NCBI GenBank assembly: GCA_016124255.1
Contig: WGOB01000035.1
Coordinates: 1 to 44,555 of the forward strand
DNA from: Alphaproteobacteria bacterium
GTDB taxonomy: Bacteria; Pseudomonadota; Alphaproteobacteria; Caulobacterales; Aquidulcibacteraceae
Reading direction: 5' to 3'
Length of the DNA stretch: 44,555 nt
The position numbers and the translations under genes were made by a program. The notes under the pieces are model-generated. The model was not told the DNA's origin. It searched no databases and worked only from the letters and a program-made list of their open reading frames with translations. Below, one piece after another: positions 24,302-32,800 of this stretch (positions within the stretch are counted from its first letter, which is position 1; each line of letters opens with the position of its first letter).

Positions 24302-27133
24302 TCACTCGTCCGCGCTGCCGCCTGTGAGGTTGGCCCAGAGCGCGCGCGGGAGATTGATGTAGTCGTCCGTCCACGGACGGCCTGGCGGCGCCGGGATTTG
24401 CGTCCACCCGCCTTCCATCGCGCGCAGCCACGCTTCGTTTTCCGGATGGGTGAGCGCCATCGCGCTCGCCGGCAGCCCGCCGAAACGGCCCGCAATCGGA
24501 TCGCGCACATAATCGCTGACGCGCCAGACATACGGCACGCCCAGCGCATGCGCCACGCGCGCGGATTCCCCGACAAGATCGAGGTTGCGGTTGGAAAGGT
24601 GCAGCACCAGCGTCCCAGTCGGCGAGAGCTTGCGCATGTACATCGCCACCGCTTCCTGTGTGAGCAGGTGCGCTGGGATGGCGTCCGACGAGAACGCGTC
24701 GACCACGATCACATCGTAATGCCCGTCCGGCTCCTCCGCGAGCTGCAGCCGCGCATCGCCAAGCTCGACGCGGGCGCTCGGCGCGCACCGTTGGACATAG
24801 GTGAACGTATGGCCCTGCGGCCCCGAATAACGCACGACCAGCGGATCGATCTCAAAGATCACGAGTTCGTCGGTGGGGCGCAGCAGGCACGCCGTCGTGC
24901 CCGTGCCGAGGCCGATGAGCGCGACGCGGGAGTTTTCCTTCATCCCGAGGCCATGCAGCGTGGATTGTCCGAGCGCGGTCTCAGGATTGTAGTAGGTCAG
25001 CGGCCGCGTCTCGGCGGCGCTGTGCGTGACCTGCGCGCCGTGGATGGTCGTGCCGTGCATGAGGATGCGCAGGCCGGCCGTGTCCGTGATCGGCGCCTCC
25101 TGCACGCGCAGCACGCCGAAGAAGCTGCGGTCCTGGCGAATGACGCGCGAGCCTTGCTCGTCCTCAAGATAGAGCATGACGAAGAGGCCCACGATCAGCC
25201 CCGCCATCAGGTAGGGCCGGTTGCGGTTGAGGAAGAGCGCAAGCGCCATCACGCCGAGCCCGATGAGGAAGATCACCTCGTTGCTGAAGCGCTGTTCAAG
25301 CGCCATGAACACCATCGACGTGAAGATGAGCGGCAGCGACGCGCCAAGCGCGATGTTCGCGTACGGCTGTGGCGCCTGCTCCTTCTGCAGCGCTGCATGG
25401 ATGACGAAGCCGAGCATCAGAAGCGCTGCGCCCATCACGACGAGGCGGATCGTCGGCGCAACCGTGAGGTCGAGGCGCCCGTCGACGATCGTGCGGGTGA
25501 TGAATGCGTCGGACGCCAGGGAAATCCAGGCGCTGAGCCCCGCAAACACGACCGCACAGATCAGAAACGCCGCGCGGTGGATAAGAGTCTGGCTCGGCGA
25601 GCGCGGCAGCGCCGCGCCCAAGAGCGCCAACGCCGCCCCGATCGCCCCCGCCGCCAGCGCCGTGCCGACCGCGTCGCGCACGAGGAGCGCCCCCATCACC
25701 ACGACCATTGCGCCGCCGGCCGCCGCGCACATCGTCGCGAACTTGCCGACGAGTGCTGGGAAGACGCCGATCAGGCTCACCACCATCACCGCCAGCACAA
25801 GCGCGATGGTCACCGCGATCGATTGCTGATCGACGCCCTGCAGGGTCGACGCATCCGGAAAGAGGTTTGGCGCAAACAACGGCGCCATGAGCGCAATGGT
25901 GCACAATCCAAGCGCCAGCGCGACGCCCTGATCCAACAGCTTGTCCCGGATCGGCTCGCGCGGGCGCAGGAGCGCCACGGCGGCGAGCGCCAGCGGATAT
26001 TCATAGACGCCGTTGAAGATCACCGGCGCAACGAGCGCCGTCAGCGCCCCGCCGAGCACGCCGCCGAGCGAGACGAACAGATAGAATTCCGTCAGGTGCT
26101 GCGCGTCTGGGCGCGTTCGTGCGAGCGCCAGATGGCAGATGAGCGCGCTGAGGAAGAAGCAGATGAGGTGCGCCAGGAGCGCCGGCGCCCAATCGTTCGC
26201 CATGAACGTCACCGCCATCAGCACGAGCGTCAGCGGATGGATGACGAGCACGGCCGGCGCGATCTTTTCAGACCCGCGCATGAATGCGACGATGAACGTG
26301 ACAAGATAGAGCGCGAGCGGCGCCACCCACAGGAACGGCGCCGAGGCGACATCCGTTGAGAGGTGCTGCGTCACGCCCAGGAGCAGGCCCGACGGGGCCG
26401 CCGCCGCGCCCATCCAGAACAATCGGTTGCGCCAGGTCGGCCGCGCCGCGCCGCTTTCGGCGCTTGCCGCCGCGCCGGTCGGCGCCATCACGGGATTTGG
26501 ATCGCGCGGTCCGTGCGCGGTGACCGCCAGCGCGCCGCATCCGATGATCGCCAGCGCCGCAGCCGCAAAGCCCCACGTCCAATAAGCGCTCTGCTCCGCC
26601 GCGCCGAATGTCGGCTCCACCCAGATCGGATAGAGCAAGAGCCCGAGGAACGACCCGAGATTGCTGGCGGCGTAGAGATAATAGGGATCGTGCGCATCGG
26701 CGCGCCCGGTGCGCGAATACCACGCCTGCAGCAGCGGCGCGGTCGCGCTCGCCGCCGCGAACGGCGCGCCGATCGAGACCGTCAGCACGCCCAGCAGCCA
26801 CGGGATCGGAAACGATGAATTCGGCGGCCCAAGCAGCGTCGTCACCTGCACCGCCGGCAAGAGCGCGACGAACGAAGCCGCGAGCACGCCCGCATGGATC
26901 AAAGTCTGCAGCCGCATGTCGCGCACGCGCTGCAGCAGATGCGCATAAAGATAGCCCGCCAGCAGCGCCGCCTGGAAGAACACCATCGACGTGTTCCAGA
27001 CCGACGGCGATCCCCCCAGGAGCGGCGTCGTCAGCCGCGAGAACATCGGCTGCAGCGCAAAGATAAGCGCCGCGCTCGTGAACATCGCCAACGCGAAGGC
27101 GGGCGCCGCGAGCCCTCTGGCGACAGCCTGCAT
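24302..27133 (-). CDS. Large membrane protein with spermidine-synthase-like domain
   Basis: 943 residues. The N-terminal two thirds contain many hydrophobic helices (for example [47 protein letters not shown]). The C-terminal third is a methyltransferase-like spermidine synthase fold with [41 protein letters not shown] and [13 protein letters not shown]. Fused transporter-like/spermidine synthase proteins of this kind are widespread, and their reaction is not established. I chose the ATG at 27133 ([13 protein letters not shown]), which has GGGGGAGGGG upstream; the frame continues upstream through the tandem repeat, which is not coding. Divergent from cinA. Confidence 0.87.
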   Translation of the reverse strand: MQAVARGLAAPAFALAMFTSAALIFALQPMFSRLTTPLLGGSPSVWNTSMVFFQAALLAGYLYAHLLQRVRDMRLQTLIHAGVLAASFVALLPAVQVTTLLGPPNSSFPIPWLLGVLTVSIGAPFAAASATAPLLQAWYSRTGRADAHDPYYLYAASNLGSFLGLLLYPIWVEPTFGAAEQSAYWTWGFAAAALAIIGCGALAVTAHGPRDPNPVMAPTGAAASAESGAARPTWRNRLFWMGAAAAPSGLLLGVTQHLSTDVASAPFLWVAPLALYLVTFIVAFMRGSEKIAPAVLVIHPLTLVLMAVTFMANDWAPALLAHLICFFLSALICHLALARTRPDAQHLTEFYLFVSLGGVLGGALTALVAPVIFNGVYEYPLALAAVALLRPREPIRDKLLDQGVALALGLCTIALMAPLFAPNLFPDASTLQGVDQQSIAVTIALVLAVMVVSLIGVFPALVGKFATMCAAAGGAMVVVMGALLVRDAVGTALAAGAIGAALALLGAALPRSPSQTLIHRAAFLICAVVFAGLSAWISLASDAFITRTIVDGRLDLTVAPTIRLVVMGAALLMLGFVIHAALQKEQAPQPYANIALGASLPLIFTSMVFMALEQRFSNEVIFLIGLGVMALALFLNRNRPYLMAGLIVGLFVMLYLEDEQGSRVIRQDRSFFGVLRVQEAPITDTAGLRILMHGTTIHGAQVTHSAAETRPLTYYNPETALGQSTLHGLGMKENSRVALIGLGTGTTACLLRPTDELVIFEIDPLVVRYSGPQGHTFTYVQRCAPSARVELGDARLQLAEEPDGHYDVIVVDAFSSDAIPAHLLTQEAVAMYMRKLSPTGTLVLHLSNRNLDLVGESARVAHALGVPYVWRVSDYVRDPIAGRFGGLPASAMALTHPENEAWLRAMEGGWTQIPAPPGRPWTDDYINLPRALWANLTGGSADE

Positions 27134-27191
27134 CGATGCCCCTCCCCCGCTTTCCCGCGCCCGTGCGTTCGGCGGGCCTTCTGCCACGCCC

Positions 27192-27205
27192 TCCCCCAAA
27201 GGGGA
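27192..27205. repeat. Short CTCCCCC/GGGGA palindrome
   Basis: TCCCC and GGGGA with CAAA between, inside CTCCCCCAAAGGGGAAATGG. It resembles, in shortened form, the palindromes at 1523, 41986 and 42064. It lies in the divergent region between the membrane protein and cinA. Confidence 0.4.
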
Positions 27206-27252
27206 AATGGACAATCCAGCCGGGACGCTGATTAATCGTCGCAATCCTGATC

Positions 27253-27308
27253 GCCCCGACTTGTTCGCCCCCACTTGTTCGCCCCCACTTGTTCGCCCCC
27301 ACTTGTTC
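27253..27308 (+). repeat. Four tandem 14-bp direct repeats before cinA
   Basis: Unit GCCCCCACTTGTTC at 27267-27280, 27281-27294 and 27295-27308, all identical, with a first copy at 27253-27266 that differs by one base (GCCCCGACTTGTTC). It lies in the 190-bp region between two divergent genes, ending 15 bases before the cinA ATG. Possible explanations are a multi-site operator or a slippage-prone microsatellite. Confidence 0.92.
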
Positions 27309-27323
27309 GCAACCGAGGCCGCC

Positions 27324-27815
27324 ATGTTCCCAGACGCGCTGATGATGTCCGCCCGCCTGCTGCTCGCCGATTGCGAGGAGCGGCGCTTGAAGATCGCGAC
27401 TGCGGAGAGCTGCACCGGCGGGCTCGTGGCGGCGCTGCTGACCGAGGTCGCCGGCTCATCCAAAGTCGTTGAGCGCGGCTTCGTCACCTATTCGAACCGC
27501 GCCAAGGAGGAGATGCTCGGCGTGCCCGGAGACCTGATCGCCGATCACGGCGCGGTGAGCGAGCCGGTCGCGCGCGCGATGGCGGAAGGCGCGCTGCGCG
27601 AGAGCAACGCCAACCTCGCGGTCGCGATCACCGGCGTTGCGGGGCCAGGCGGGGGCACGCCGCTCAAGCCGGTGGGCCTCGTGCACATAGCCGCCGCGCG
27701 CGAAAACCGCTCGATCCTTCACGAAGCCTGCCGCTTCGGCGACATCGGCCGCAGCGAAGTGCGATTGCGGAGCGTCGAGGTCGCGCTGGCGCTTCTCCAA
27801 CGGATGGTCAGTTGA
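27324..27815 (+). CDS. pncC: CinA-type nicotinamide-nucleotide amidase (PncC)
   Basis: Deamidates NMN to nicotinate mononucleotide in pyridine-nucleotide recycling. 163 residues, the stand-alone C-terminal CinA domain. Motifs are [20 protein letters not shown] (catalytic Ser in ESCTGG), [31 protein letters not shown] and [11 protein letters not shown]. The ATG at 27324 is used; the long open frame upstream covers the tandem repeat and is spurious. A DUF1428 gene starts 10 bases after its stop. Confidence 0.92.
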   Translation: MFPDALMMSARLLLADCEERRLKIATAESCTGGLVAALLTEVAGSSKVVERGFVTYSNRAKEEMLGVPGDLIADHGAVSEPVARAMAEGALRESNANLAVAITGVAGPGGGTPLKPVGLVHIAAARENRSILHEACRFGDIGRSEVRLRSVEVALALLQRMVS

Positions 27816-27825
27816 GGAGGATGTC

Positions 27826-28188
27826 GTGGCCTATGCAGACGGATTCATCGTGCCTTTGCCCAAGGCGAACGTCGCCGCCTACAAGAGGCTCTCGACCTTG
27901 GCGGCCAAGATCTGGATCGAGCACGGCGCGCTCGATTACCGCGAGTGGATCGCCGATGACGTGCAACCCGGCAAGCTCACCTCGTTCCCGCAAAGCGTGA
28001 AGCTCAAACCGAGTGAAACCGTGGTGTTCGCCTACATCGTCTACAAGTCGCGCGCGCACCGGGATCGCGTGAACGCCAAGGTGATGGCCGATCCCCGGCT
28101 CAAGATGGACGCCGCCCCGCCGTTCGATTCCAAGCGCATGATCTTCGGCGGCTTCGCTCCGCTGGTGACGCGCACCGCCAAGGCGTGA
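27826..28188 (+). CDS. DUF1428 family protein (YbaA-like)
   Basis: Small conserved protein of unknown function, 120 residues, with an alpha/beta barrel-like dimer fold known for this family. Typical motifs are YADGFIVPLPKANVAAYKR, ALDYREWIADDV, VVFAYIVYKSRAHRD and FDSKRMIFGGFAPLV. The GTG start at 27826 has GAGGAGG seven bases upstream. Probably co-transcribed with pncC. No role can be assigned. Confidence 0.9.
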   Translation: MAYADGFIVPLPKANVAAYKRLSTLAAKIWIEHGALDYREWIADDVQPGKLTSFPQSVKLKPSETVVFAYIVYKSRAHRDRVNAKVMADPRLKMDAAPPFDSKRMIFGGFAPLVTRTAKA

Positions 28189-28194
28189 ACAGAC

Positions 28195-28845
28195 CTAGGT
28201 CTCGGTCCCCGGGACGGGTCGGGTCTGACGCCGCCTCGGCGCCTCTTGCCCGGCCGGACGCACCGCCGCTGCAATCCGCTGCAGCGCGCGCCCGATCGGC
28301 GCCGCCGCCGCTTGGCGGACCGCCGCGTCCTCGCTTTCGACGCTGAAGCGCAGCATGACCGCACCCTCGCCAGGCGAGATGGCGGAGAAACCGATCCACC
28401 CGAATTCATTCTCCGCCTGCGTCGCTAAGGTGCAGGACAGCCGAACCAGGCCATGGGTCGCTGCGCGGGACGTTGACGTCGCCGTGACGCGCGCTTCTCC
28501 AATGTCGACATAGCCGCCGCAGGCGCGGCCGTCCTCCGGCGCGGTTTCGCGGCGCCAGGCGATGTCGAGATCCGCCCGCCAGCGCAGCCGCGAATCCTGC
28601 GCGAGCGCTGCTGCGTCAGCGAAATCCTCGCCAAGCTGCGCCTCCAGCACCTCCAGATCGCTGACGACGAGGCGCTCCTCTGAACGGTCGAGCGCGCGCC
28701 CGAGGTCGCGCACGACGGCGGCGGCGGCGGCGCGGGCGTCGCCGCGCACGAGCGCGCGGCCGGCGTCCTGGGCCCAAGCGGCGGGCGCAAACACGGCGCA
28801 CGCCATTGCGACGGCCGCGGCGAGAGGGATCAGGGAGAAGCGCAT
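28195..28845 (-). CDS. Exported protein of unknown function
   Basis: 216 residues. Residues 1-25 are a clear signal peptide (MRFSLIPLAAAVAMACAVF, cleavage after AAWA). The mature part is alanine/arginine rich with two cysteines that could form a disulfide (GRACGGYVD and LVRLSCTLA) and no membrane segment. I recognise no domain. The end is proline/arginine rich. It converges on the DUF1428 gene with six bases between stops. High GC codon use matches its neighbours. Confidence 0.75.
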   Translation of the reverse strand: MRFSLIPLAAAVAMACAVFAPAAWAQDAGRALVRGDARAAAAAVVRDLGRALDRSEERLVVSDLEVLEAQLGEDFADAAALAQDSRLRWRADLDIAWRRETAPEDGRACGGYVDIGEARVTATSTSRAATHGLVRLSCTLATQAENEFGWIGFSAISPGEGAVMLRFSVESEDAAVRQAAAAPIGRALQRIAAAVRPAGQEAPRRRQTRPVPGTET

Positions 28846-28906
28846 GCGCGAGACATAGCGCCCCCTGCTGCGGCGCCAAGCCGCCGATCGCAGCCGGGCG
28901 CAGCGC

Positions 28907-29293
28907 TTACGCGGGGTAGCTCACCACCTCGAACTCGACGGCGTCTCGGTCGCGGAAATAGAAGCGCTTGCCAGGGTCGTAGTCATCGTGGCCGTAGGGC
29001 GCAAAGCCCGCCGCGCGCACCGCGCGCTCTGCCGCGTCGAGATCGCCGACGACCACGCCGATGTGGTTGAGCCCGCCCTTCATTTCATAGCTCGCGGAGG
29101 GCGCATCCGCGGGTGCGCCGTCATAGGAATAGACCGCGAGATACATCGTCTCGTCGCCGACATGATAGGTCGTCCCGCCATTGCGCGAACGGCCGCGCCA
29201 GCGCACGCGCCAACCGAAGAGATCGCACAGCATGCGCGCCGTACGTTCAGGGTCTGTGACGGTGAGATTCACATGTTCGAGCCGTGCGGGCAT
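28907..29293 (-). CDS. VOC-family (glyoxalase-like) protein, likely SoxR-controlled
   Basis: 128 residues with the paired beta-alpha-beta-beta-beta units of the vicinal-oxygen-chelate fold. Likely metal ligands are H7 (LEHVNLTV), the His in GLNHIGVVVGD and the Glu in EFEVVSYPA. The start MPARLEHV at 29293 has GGAGGAGG upstream. It is transcribed away from soxR, and its promoter region contains the SoxR-type dyad, so it is probably induced by redox-active compounds. It may act in detoxification of a redox product or an electrophile; the substrate is not visible from sequence. Confidence 0.88.
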   Translation of the reverse strand: MPARLEHVNLTVTDPERTARMLCDLFGWRVRWRGRSRNGGTTYHVGDETMYLAVYSYDGAPADAPSASYEMKGGLNHIGVVVGDLDAAERAVRAAGFAPYGHDDYDPGKRFYFRDRDAVEFEVVSYPA

Positions 29294-29339
29294 CGTCTTG
29301 GCCTCCTCCAAGCAGCGCGGTTGCGCCTCCACGCCAACG

Positions 29340-29370
29340 ACGCTAATTCCTCAACCTAACTTGAGGTCAA
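29340..29370 (-). promoter_or_regulatory. SoxR-type operator and MerR-type promoter
   Basis: CCTCAACCTAACTTGAGG at 29349-29366 is a near-perfect 18-bp dyad matching the known SoxR box (CCTCAAGTTAACTTGAGG) at 16 of 18 bases. On the minus strand it lies between TTGACC (29370-29365) and TAGCGT (29345-29340), a spacer of 19 bases, the overlong spacer typical of MerR-class promoters. The box therefore sits where SoxR would twist the VOC-gene promoter. Confidence 0.85.
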
Positions 29371-29378
29371 GCTTCTTT

Positions 29379-29846
29379 ATGGCCCCCGCTCCCCCAAGAC
29401 CCGGAGACCTGCTGACCATCGGCGCGCTTGCGCGCCGCACAGGCCTCTCTGTCTCCGCCATCCGCTTCTATGAGACGCGCGGCCTCGTCGCGCCGATCCG
29501 AAACGCCGGCGGCCAGCGCCGATTCCCGCGCTCCGACATCCGACGCCTTTCCTTCGTGCTGATCGCCCAGCGACTCGGCTTCACCATCGAGGAGATCGCG
29601 GCGCTCCTCTCCGCCCTCCCCGAAGGCCGCACGCCGACGCTCAAGGACTGGACCGCCATCAGCCGACGCTTCCGCGCCGCGCTCGACGTGCGCATCGCCG
29701 CCCTCACCCGGATGCGCGACAATCTCGACGGCTGCATCGGGTGCGGCTGCCTGTCGCTGAAGAAGTGCCGGCTCTATAACCCGCAGGATCGGGCGCAACG
29801 CCTGGGCGCGGGCCCGCGTTATCTGCTTGGCGACAAGAGCTCCTAG
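29379..29846 (+). CDS. soxR: Redox-sensitive transcriptional activator SoxR
   Basis: MerR-family regulator with a [2Fe-2S] cluster that senses redox-cycling compounds. 155 residues. The DNA-binding domain contains LLTIGALARRTGLSVSAIRF and YETRGL (residues 11-36). The dimer helix is followed by the cluster motif with cysteines C119, C122, C124 and C130 (CIGCGCLSLKKC), matching E. coli SoxR numbering. The ATG at 29379 begins 12 bases after the operator dyad, so the gene is probably auto-regulated. No soxS is present; the divergent VOC gene is the likely direct target. Confidence 0.95.
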   Translation: MAPAPPRPGDLLTIGALARRTGLSVSAIRFYETRGLVAPIRNAGGQRRFPRSDIRRLSFVLIAQRLGFTIEEIAALLSALPEGRTPTLKDWTAISRRFRAALDVRIAALTRMRDNLDGCIGCGCLSLKKCRLYNPQDRAQRLGAGPRYLLGDKSS

Positions 29847-29963
29847 CCCCCTCCCCCGGAGCGCTCGCGGGCTTGCGCGCGGGGGGCAAGGCGCCGTCCT
29901 TAACTCGAAGGCAACCGAAGCCTGTTGCGGTGGGGGGCTAGACTCCTCTTAGGAAAGCCTCCT

Positions 29964-32159
29964 ATGGCGCGCCCGCAGCCAAAGCCGCGTCCTCCAGCCC
30001 AGAAGGGTCTTTGGGACTTGTTTGGAAAGAAGAAAGACAAGGCGCCGCCGCCTCCGCCCGCGCCGGCTGAGCCGCCCCCGGTCCAAACGGCCGCGGCGCC
30101 CCCCAAGCCGTCGCCGGCCGCCGCGCGAGAGAAGATCGAGGCGAGCCTCTTCCCGCCGGATGCGCCCGCGCGCAAACCGGCGAAGACCGCCGCCAAAGTC
30201 GAACGCGCACCGTCGAACGGCGAATACACCGCCAAGGACATCGAGGTCTTGGAGGGGCTGGAGCCCGTGCGCCGCCGGCCGGGCATGTATATCGGCGGCG
30301 TCGACGAGCGCGCGCTGCACCACCTCTTCGCCGAAGTGCTCGACAATTCCATGGACGAGGCCGTCGCCGGCCACGCCGACCGGATCGAAGTCGAATATTG
30401 CGCGGACGGAACGTTGGTCGTGACCGACAACGGGCGCGGCATCCCGATTGATCCGCACCCGAAGTTTCCCAAGAAGTCGGCGCTCGAAGTGATCCTCACC
30501 ACCCTGCACGCGGGCGGGAAATTTTCCGACAAGGTCTACCACACCTCCGGCGGTCTCCATGGCGTCGGCGTCTCGGTGGTCAACGCACTTTCCGATCGCC
30601 TCGACGTCGAGGTCGCGCGCGACCGCACGCTCTATGGTCAGAGCTTCGCCCGCGGCGCGCCGCAGGGGCCGCTGAAGAAGCTCGGGCCCGCGCCCAACCG
30701 GCGCGGCACCACGGTTCGCTTTCATCCCGACCCGGAGATTTTCGGCGCCAACGTCGCGTTCAAGCCCTCGCGGCTCTTCCAACTCGCACGCTCGAAGGCG
30801 TATCTGCACCGCGGCGTGGAGATCCGCTGGCGTTGCGCGCCGGAGCGGCTGAAGGAAAATGACGCGACGCCGGCGGAGGCCGTCTTCAAATTCCCCGGCG
30901 GCCTGCGCGATTTCCTCGAAGAGCTGATCAAGGACAAGAAGGCGGTCGTCGCCGACATCTTCCACGGCAAGGTTGATCGCGAGAAGGGCCATGGCCGCGT
31001 CGAATGGGCGGCCGCCTGGATCAGCGACGGCTTCGGCGAGGCCGACGGCTTCCTCCGCTCCTATTGCAACACCATCCCAACGCCCGACGGCGGCTTTCAC
31101 GAGCAGGGCATGCGCGCCGCGCTGTCCAAGGGGCTCAAAGCCTATGGCGAACTGATCGGCGACAAGAAAGCCGCGATCATCACGCCCGACGACGTCATGG
31201 GCACGTCCGCCGCGATGGTGTCGGTCTTCATCCACGACCCGCAATTCGAAGGGCAGACCAAAGGCCGTCTCGTCACCACCGAAGCCGCCAAGATCGTCGA
31301 ACAGGCCGTGCGTGATCCCTTCGATCATTGGCTTGCGGCCAGCCCCGCGGAAGCCAAGCGCCTGCTCGAATGGGCGATCGGCCAGGCCGAGGATCGGCTG
31401 CGCCGGCGCAAAGAGAAAGAAGTCTCCCGCCAGAACGCCACGCGCAAACTGCGCTTGCCCGGCAAGCTCACCGATTGCGCGCGGCAAGCGGCGCAAGGGA
31501 CCGAGATCTTCATCGTGGAAGGCGATTCCGCCGGCGGCTCCGCGAAATCTGCGCGCGACCGCGACACCCAGGCGATCCTGCCGCTGCGCGGCAAAATCCT
31601 CAACGTCGCCTCCGCCGGCGGCGACAAGCTCGCCAGCAACGCCGAGCTCTCAGACTTGGCGCTGGCGCTGGGCAGCGGCATCGGCGCGCGCTTCAGGCTC
31701 GACGATCTGCGCTACGAGCGCGTGGTGATCATGACCGACGCCGACGTCGACGGCGCCCATATCGCCGCGCTGCTGATCACGTTCTTCCATCGCCAGATGC
31801 CGGGCCTCATCCGCTCGGGCCGGCTCTATCTCGCGATGCCGCCGCTCTATCGGATCACCGCCGGCAAGCTCAGCGTCTACGCCCGCGACGACGCCCACCG
31901 GGACGAACTTCTGGCGACGACGTTCAAAGGCAAGAAGGTCGATGTCTCCCGCTTCAAGGGCCTTGGCGAAATGATGCCGGGCGACCTCAAGGAAACGACC
32001 ATGAACCCGAAGACGCGCACGCTTGCGCGCGTGGTTCTGGAAGAGGACGAACTCGCCGATTTCGACGGCCTCGTCGAGACGCTGATGGGCCGCAAGCCCG
32101 AACTGCGCTTCCACTATATCCAGCAGAACGCCCGGTTTGTGGAGGAGGTGGACGTCTGA
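29964..32159 (+). CDS. parE: DNA topoisomerase IV subunit B
   Basis: ATPase subunit of the decatenating type II topoisomerase. 731 residues. The GHKL ATPase region has VRRRPGMYIGG, AEVLDNSMDEAVAGHAD, VTDNGRGIP and TSGGLHGVGVSVVNAL. The TOPRIM domain starts EIFIVEGDSAGGSAKSARDR, followed by PLRGKILNV and IMTDADVDGAHIAALL. Residues 1 to about 88 are an added proline/lysine-rich leader (GLWDLFGKKKDKAPPPPPAP) that is not part of the E. coli protein. The ATG at 29964 has AGGAAAG upstream and is preferred to an ATG at 29925. A small exported protein gene follows after 5 bases. Confidence 0.95.
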   Translation: MARPQPKPRPPAQKGLWDLFGKKKDKAPPPPPAPAEPPPVQTAAAPPKPSPAAAREKIEASLFPPDAPARKPAKTAAKVERAPSNGEYTAKDIEVLEGLEPVRRRPGMYIGGVDERALHHLFAEVLDNSMDEAVAGHADRIEVEYCADGTLVVTDNGRGIPIDPHPKFPKKSALEVILTTLHAGGKFSDKVYHTSGGLHGVGVSVVNALSDRLDVEVARDRTLYGQSFARGAPQGPLKKLGPAPNRRGTTVRFHPDPEIFGANVAFKPSRLFQLARSKAYLHRGVEIRWRCAPERLKENDATPAEAVFKFPGGLRDFLEELIKDKKAVVADIFHGKVDREKGHGRVEWAAAWISDGFGEADGFLRSYCNTIPTPDGGFHEQGMRAALSKGLKAYGELIGDKKAAIITPDDVMGTSAAMVSVFIHDPQFEGQTKGRLVTTEAAKIVEQAVRDPFDHWLAASPAEAKRLLEWAIGQAEDRLRRRKEKEVSRQNATRKLRLPGKLTDCARQAAQGTEIFIVEGDSAGGSAKSARDRDTQAILPLRGKILNVASAGGDKLASNAELSDLALALGSGIGARFRLDDLRYERVVIMTDADVDGAHIAALLITFFHRQMPGLIRSGRLYLAMPPLYRITAGKLSVYARDDAHRDELLATTFKGKKVDVSRFKGLGEMMPGDLKETTMNPKTRTLARVVLEEDELADFDGLVETLMGRKPELRFHYIQQNARFVEEVDV

Positions 32160-32164
32160 GGGTG

Positions 32165-32581
32165 ATGCGGTCCAACATTGTCGCGCTCGTCGTTGCCGCT
32201 TTGCTTTGCGCTTGCGTTGCCGGCGCAGCGGACGAACTGCTCCCTGTCGAGGCGGTAAGCGCAATGAGCGAAACAGAAGTTCGCGACGCCTTGGTCGGAA
32301 AAGTGAGCTCCTTCCATGCTCCCTCGCACGGTCATCGGCTGACGCAACTCTATTGCCCGGACGGGAGGGCGTTCGCCCTTGGCGGCATCGTTCCCGTGCA
32401 CGGGACTTGGCGTTCGAGCCGGAACCAGATCTGCCTGCAGTTCGGACACCCGCCGGTCGAGACTTGCGTCGCGTATTTCAAAGGCCCTCGCGGGACGCTG
32501 TACGCGGGGCGCCCGGCGCCGCAAACGGTGCGGCGGGTGTGGGCGGAAGACTCGGCAGGCGCTGACGAGTTGTGCCAATGA
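32165..32581 (+). CDS. Small exported protein of unknown function
   Basis: 138 residues. Residues 1-21 form a signal peptide (MRSNIVALVVAALLCACVAGA); LLCAC resembles but does not match a lipobox, so lipid attachment is uncertain. The mature part has cysteines in LYCPDG, QICLQF, ETCVAY and ELCQ that may pair. Short motifs such as LYCPDGRAFALGG and GTLYAGRPAPQTV suggest a compact beta fold. It starts 5 bases after the parE stop, so it is probably co-transcribed. I recognise no family. Confidence 0.7.
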   Translation: MRSNIVALVVAALLCACVAGAADELLPVEAVSAMSETEVRDALVGKVSSFHAPSHGHRLTQLYCPDGRAFALGGIVPVHGTWRSSRNQICLQFGHPPVETCVAYFKGPRGTLYAGRPAPQTVRRVWAEDSAGADELCQ

Positions 32582-32628
32582 AGCCGCCCGCGTCGTTGCG
32601 CTATGCGCGACTGCGACGCCGCCTCGCG

Positions 32629-32696
32629 TTGACAACCCCGTCAAGTTCCACCATGTCCACAGCGTCCGTTGTGCGCGCCGAAGGGCGTGCGCCCTT
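32629..32696 (+). promoter_or_regulatory. Leader region before the DEAD-box helicase gene
   Basis: The 219-bp gap contains TTGACA at 32629-32634, a possible -35 with a poor -10, and a small hairpin AAGGGC/GCCCTT at 32681-32696 with loop GTGC. It may be a 5' leader for the helicase, but the evidence is thin. Confidence 0.3.
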
Positions 32697-32800
32697 TGCT
32701 GACCGCCCCCGTCTCACTCGGAGACGACGCCGGCGGGAAAGCGCCAACCATGTGACGCGCCGCATCCTGACGACCATGCGGCCCACCCTCGAGACCATGA

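Noticed and set aside
24398-26359. A 653-codon plus-strand frame opposite the membrane protein
   Set aside because: The translation is almost all charged residues (R, H, D, E), the usual mirror image of a hydrophobic protein coded on the other strand.
27253-27308. CRISPR array
   Set aside because: The 14-bp units are directly adjacent with no spacers and no cas genes are present.
26991-27323. Upstream extension of cinA through the tandem repeats
   Set aside because: CinA proteins of this type start close to the [12 protein letters not shown] motif; the extension covers the 14-bp repeats and the start of a divergent gene.
29949-31496. A 515-codon minus-strand frame opposite parE
   Set aside because: parE has all expected motifs over the same stretch; the antisense translation has none.
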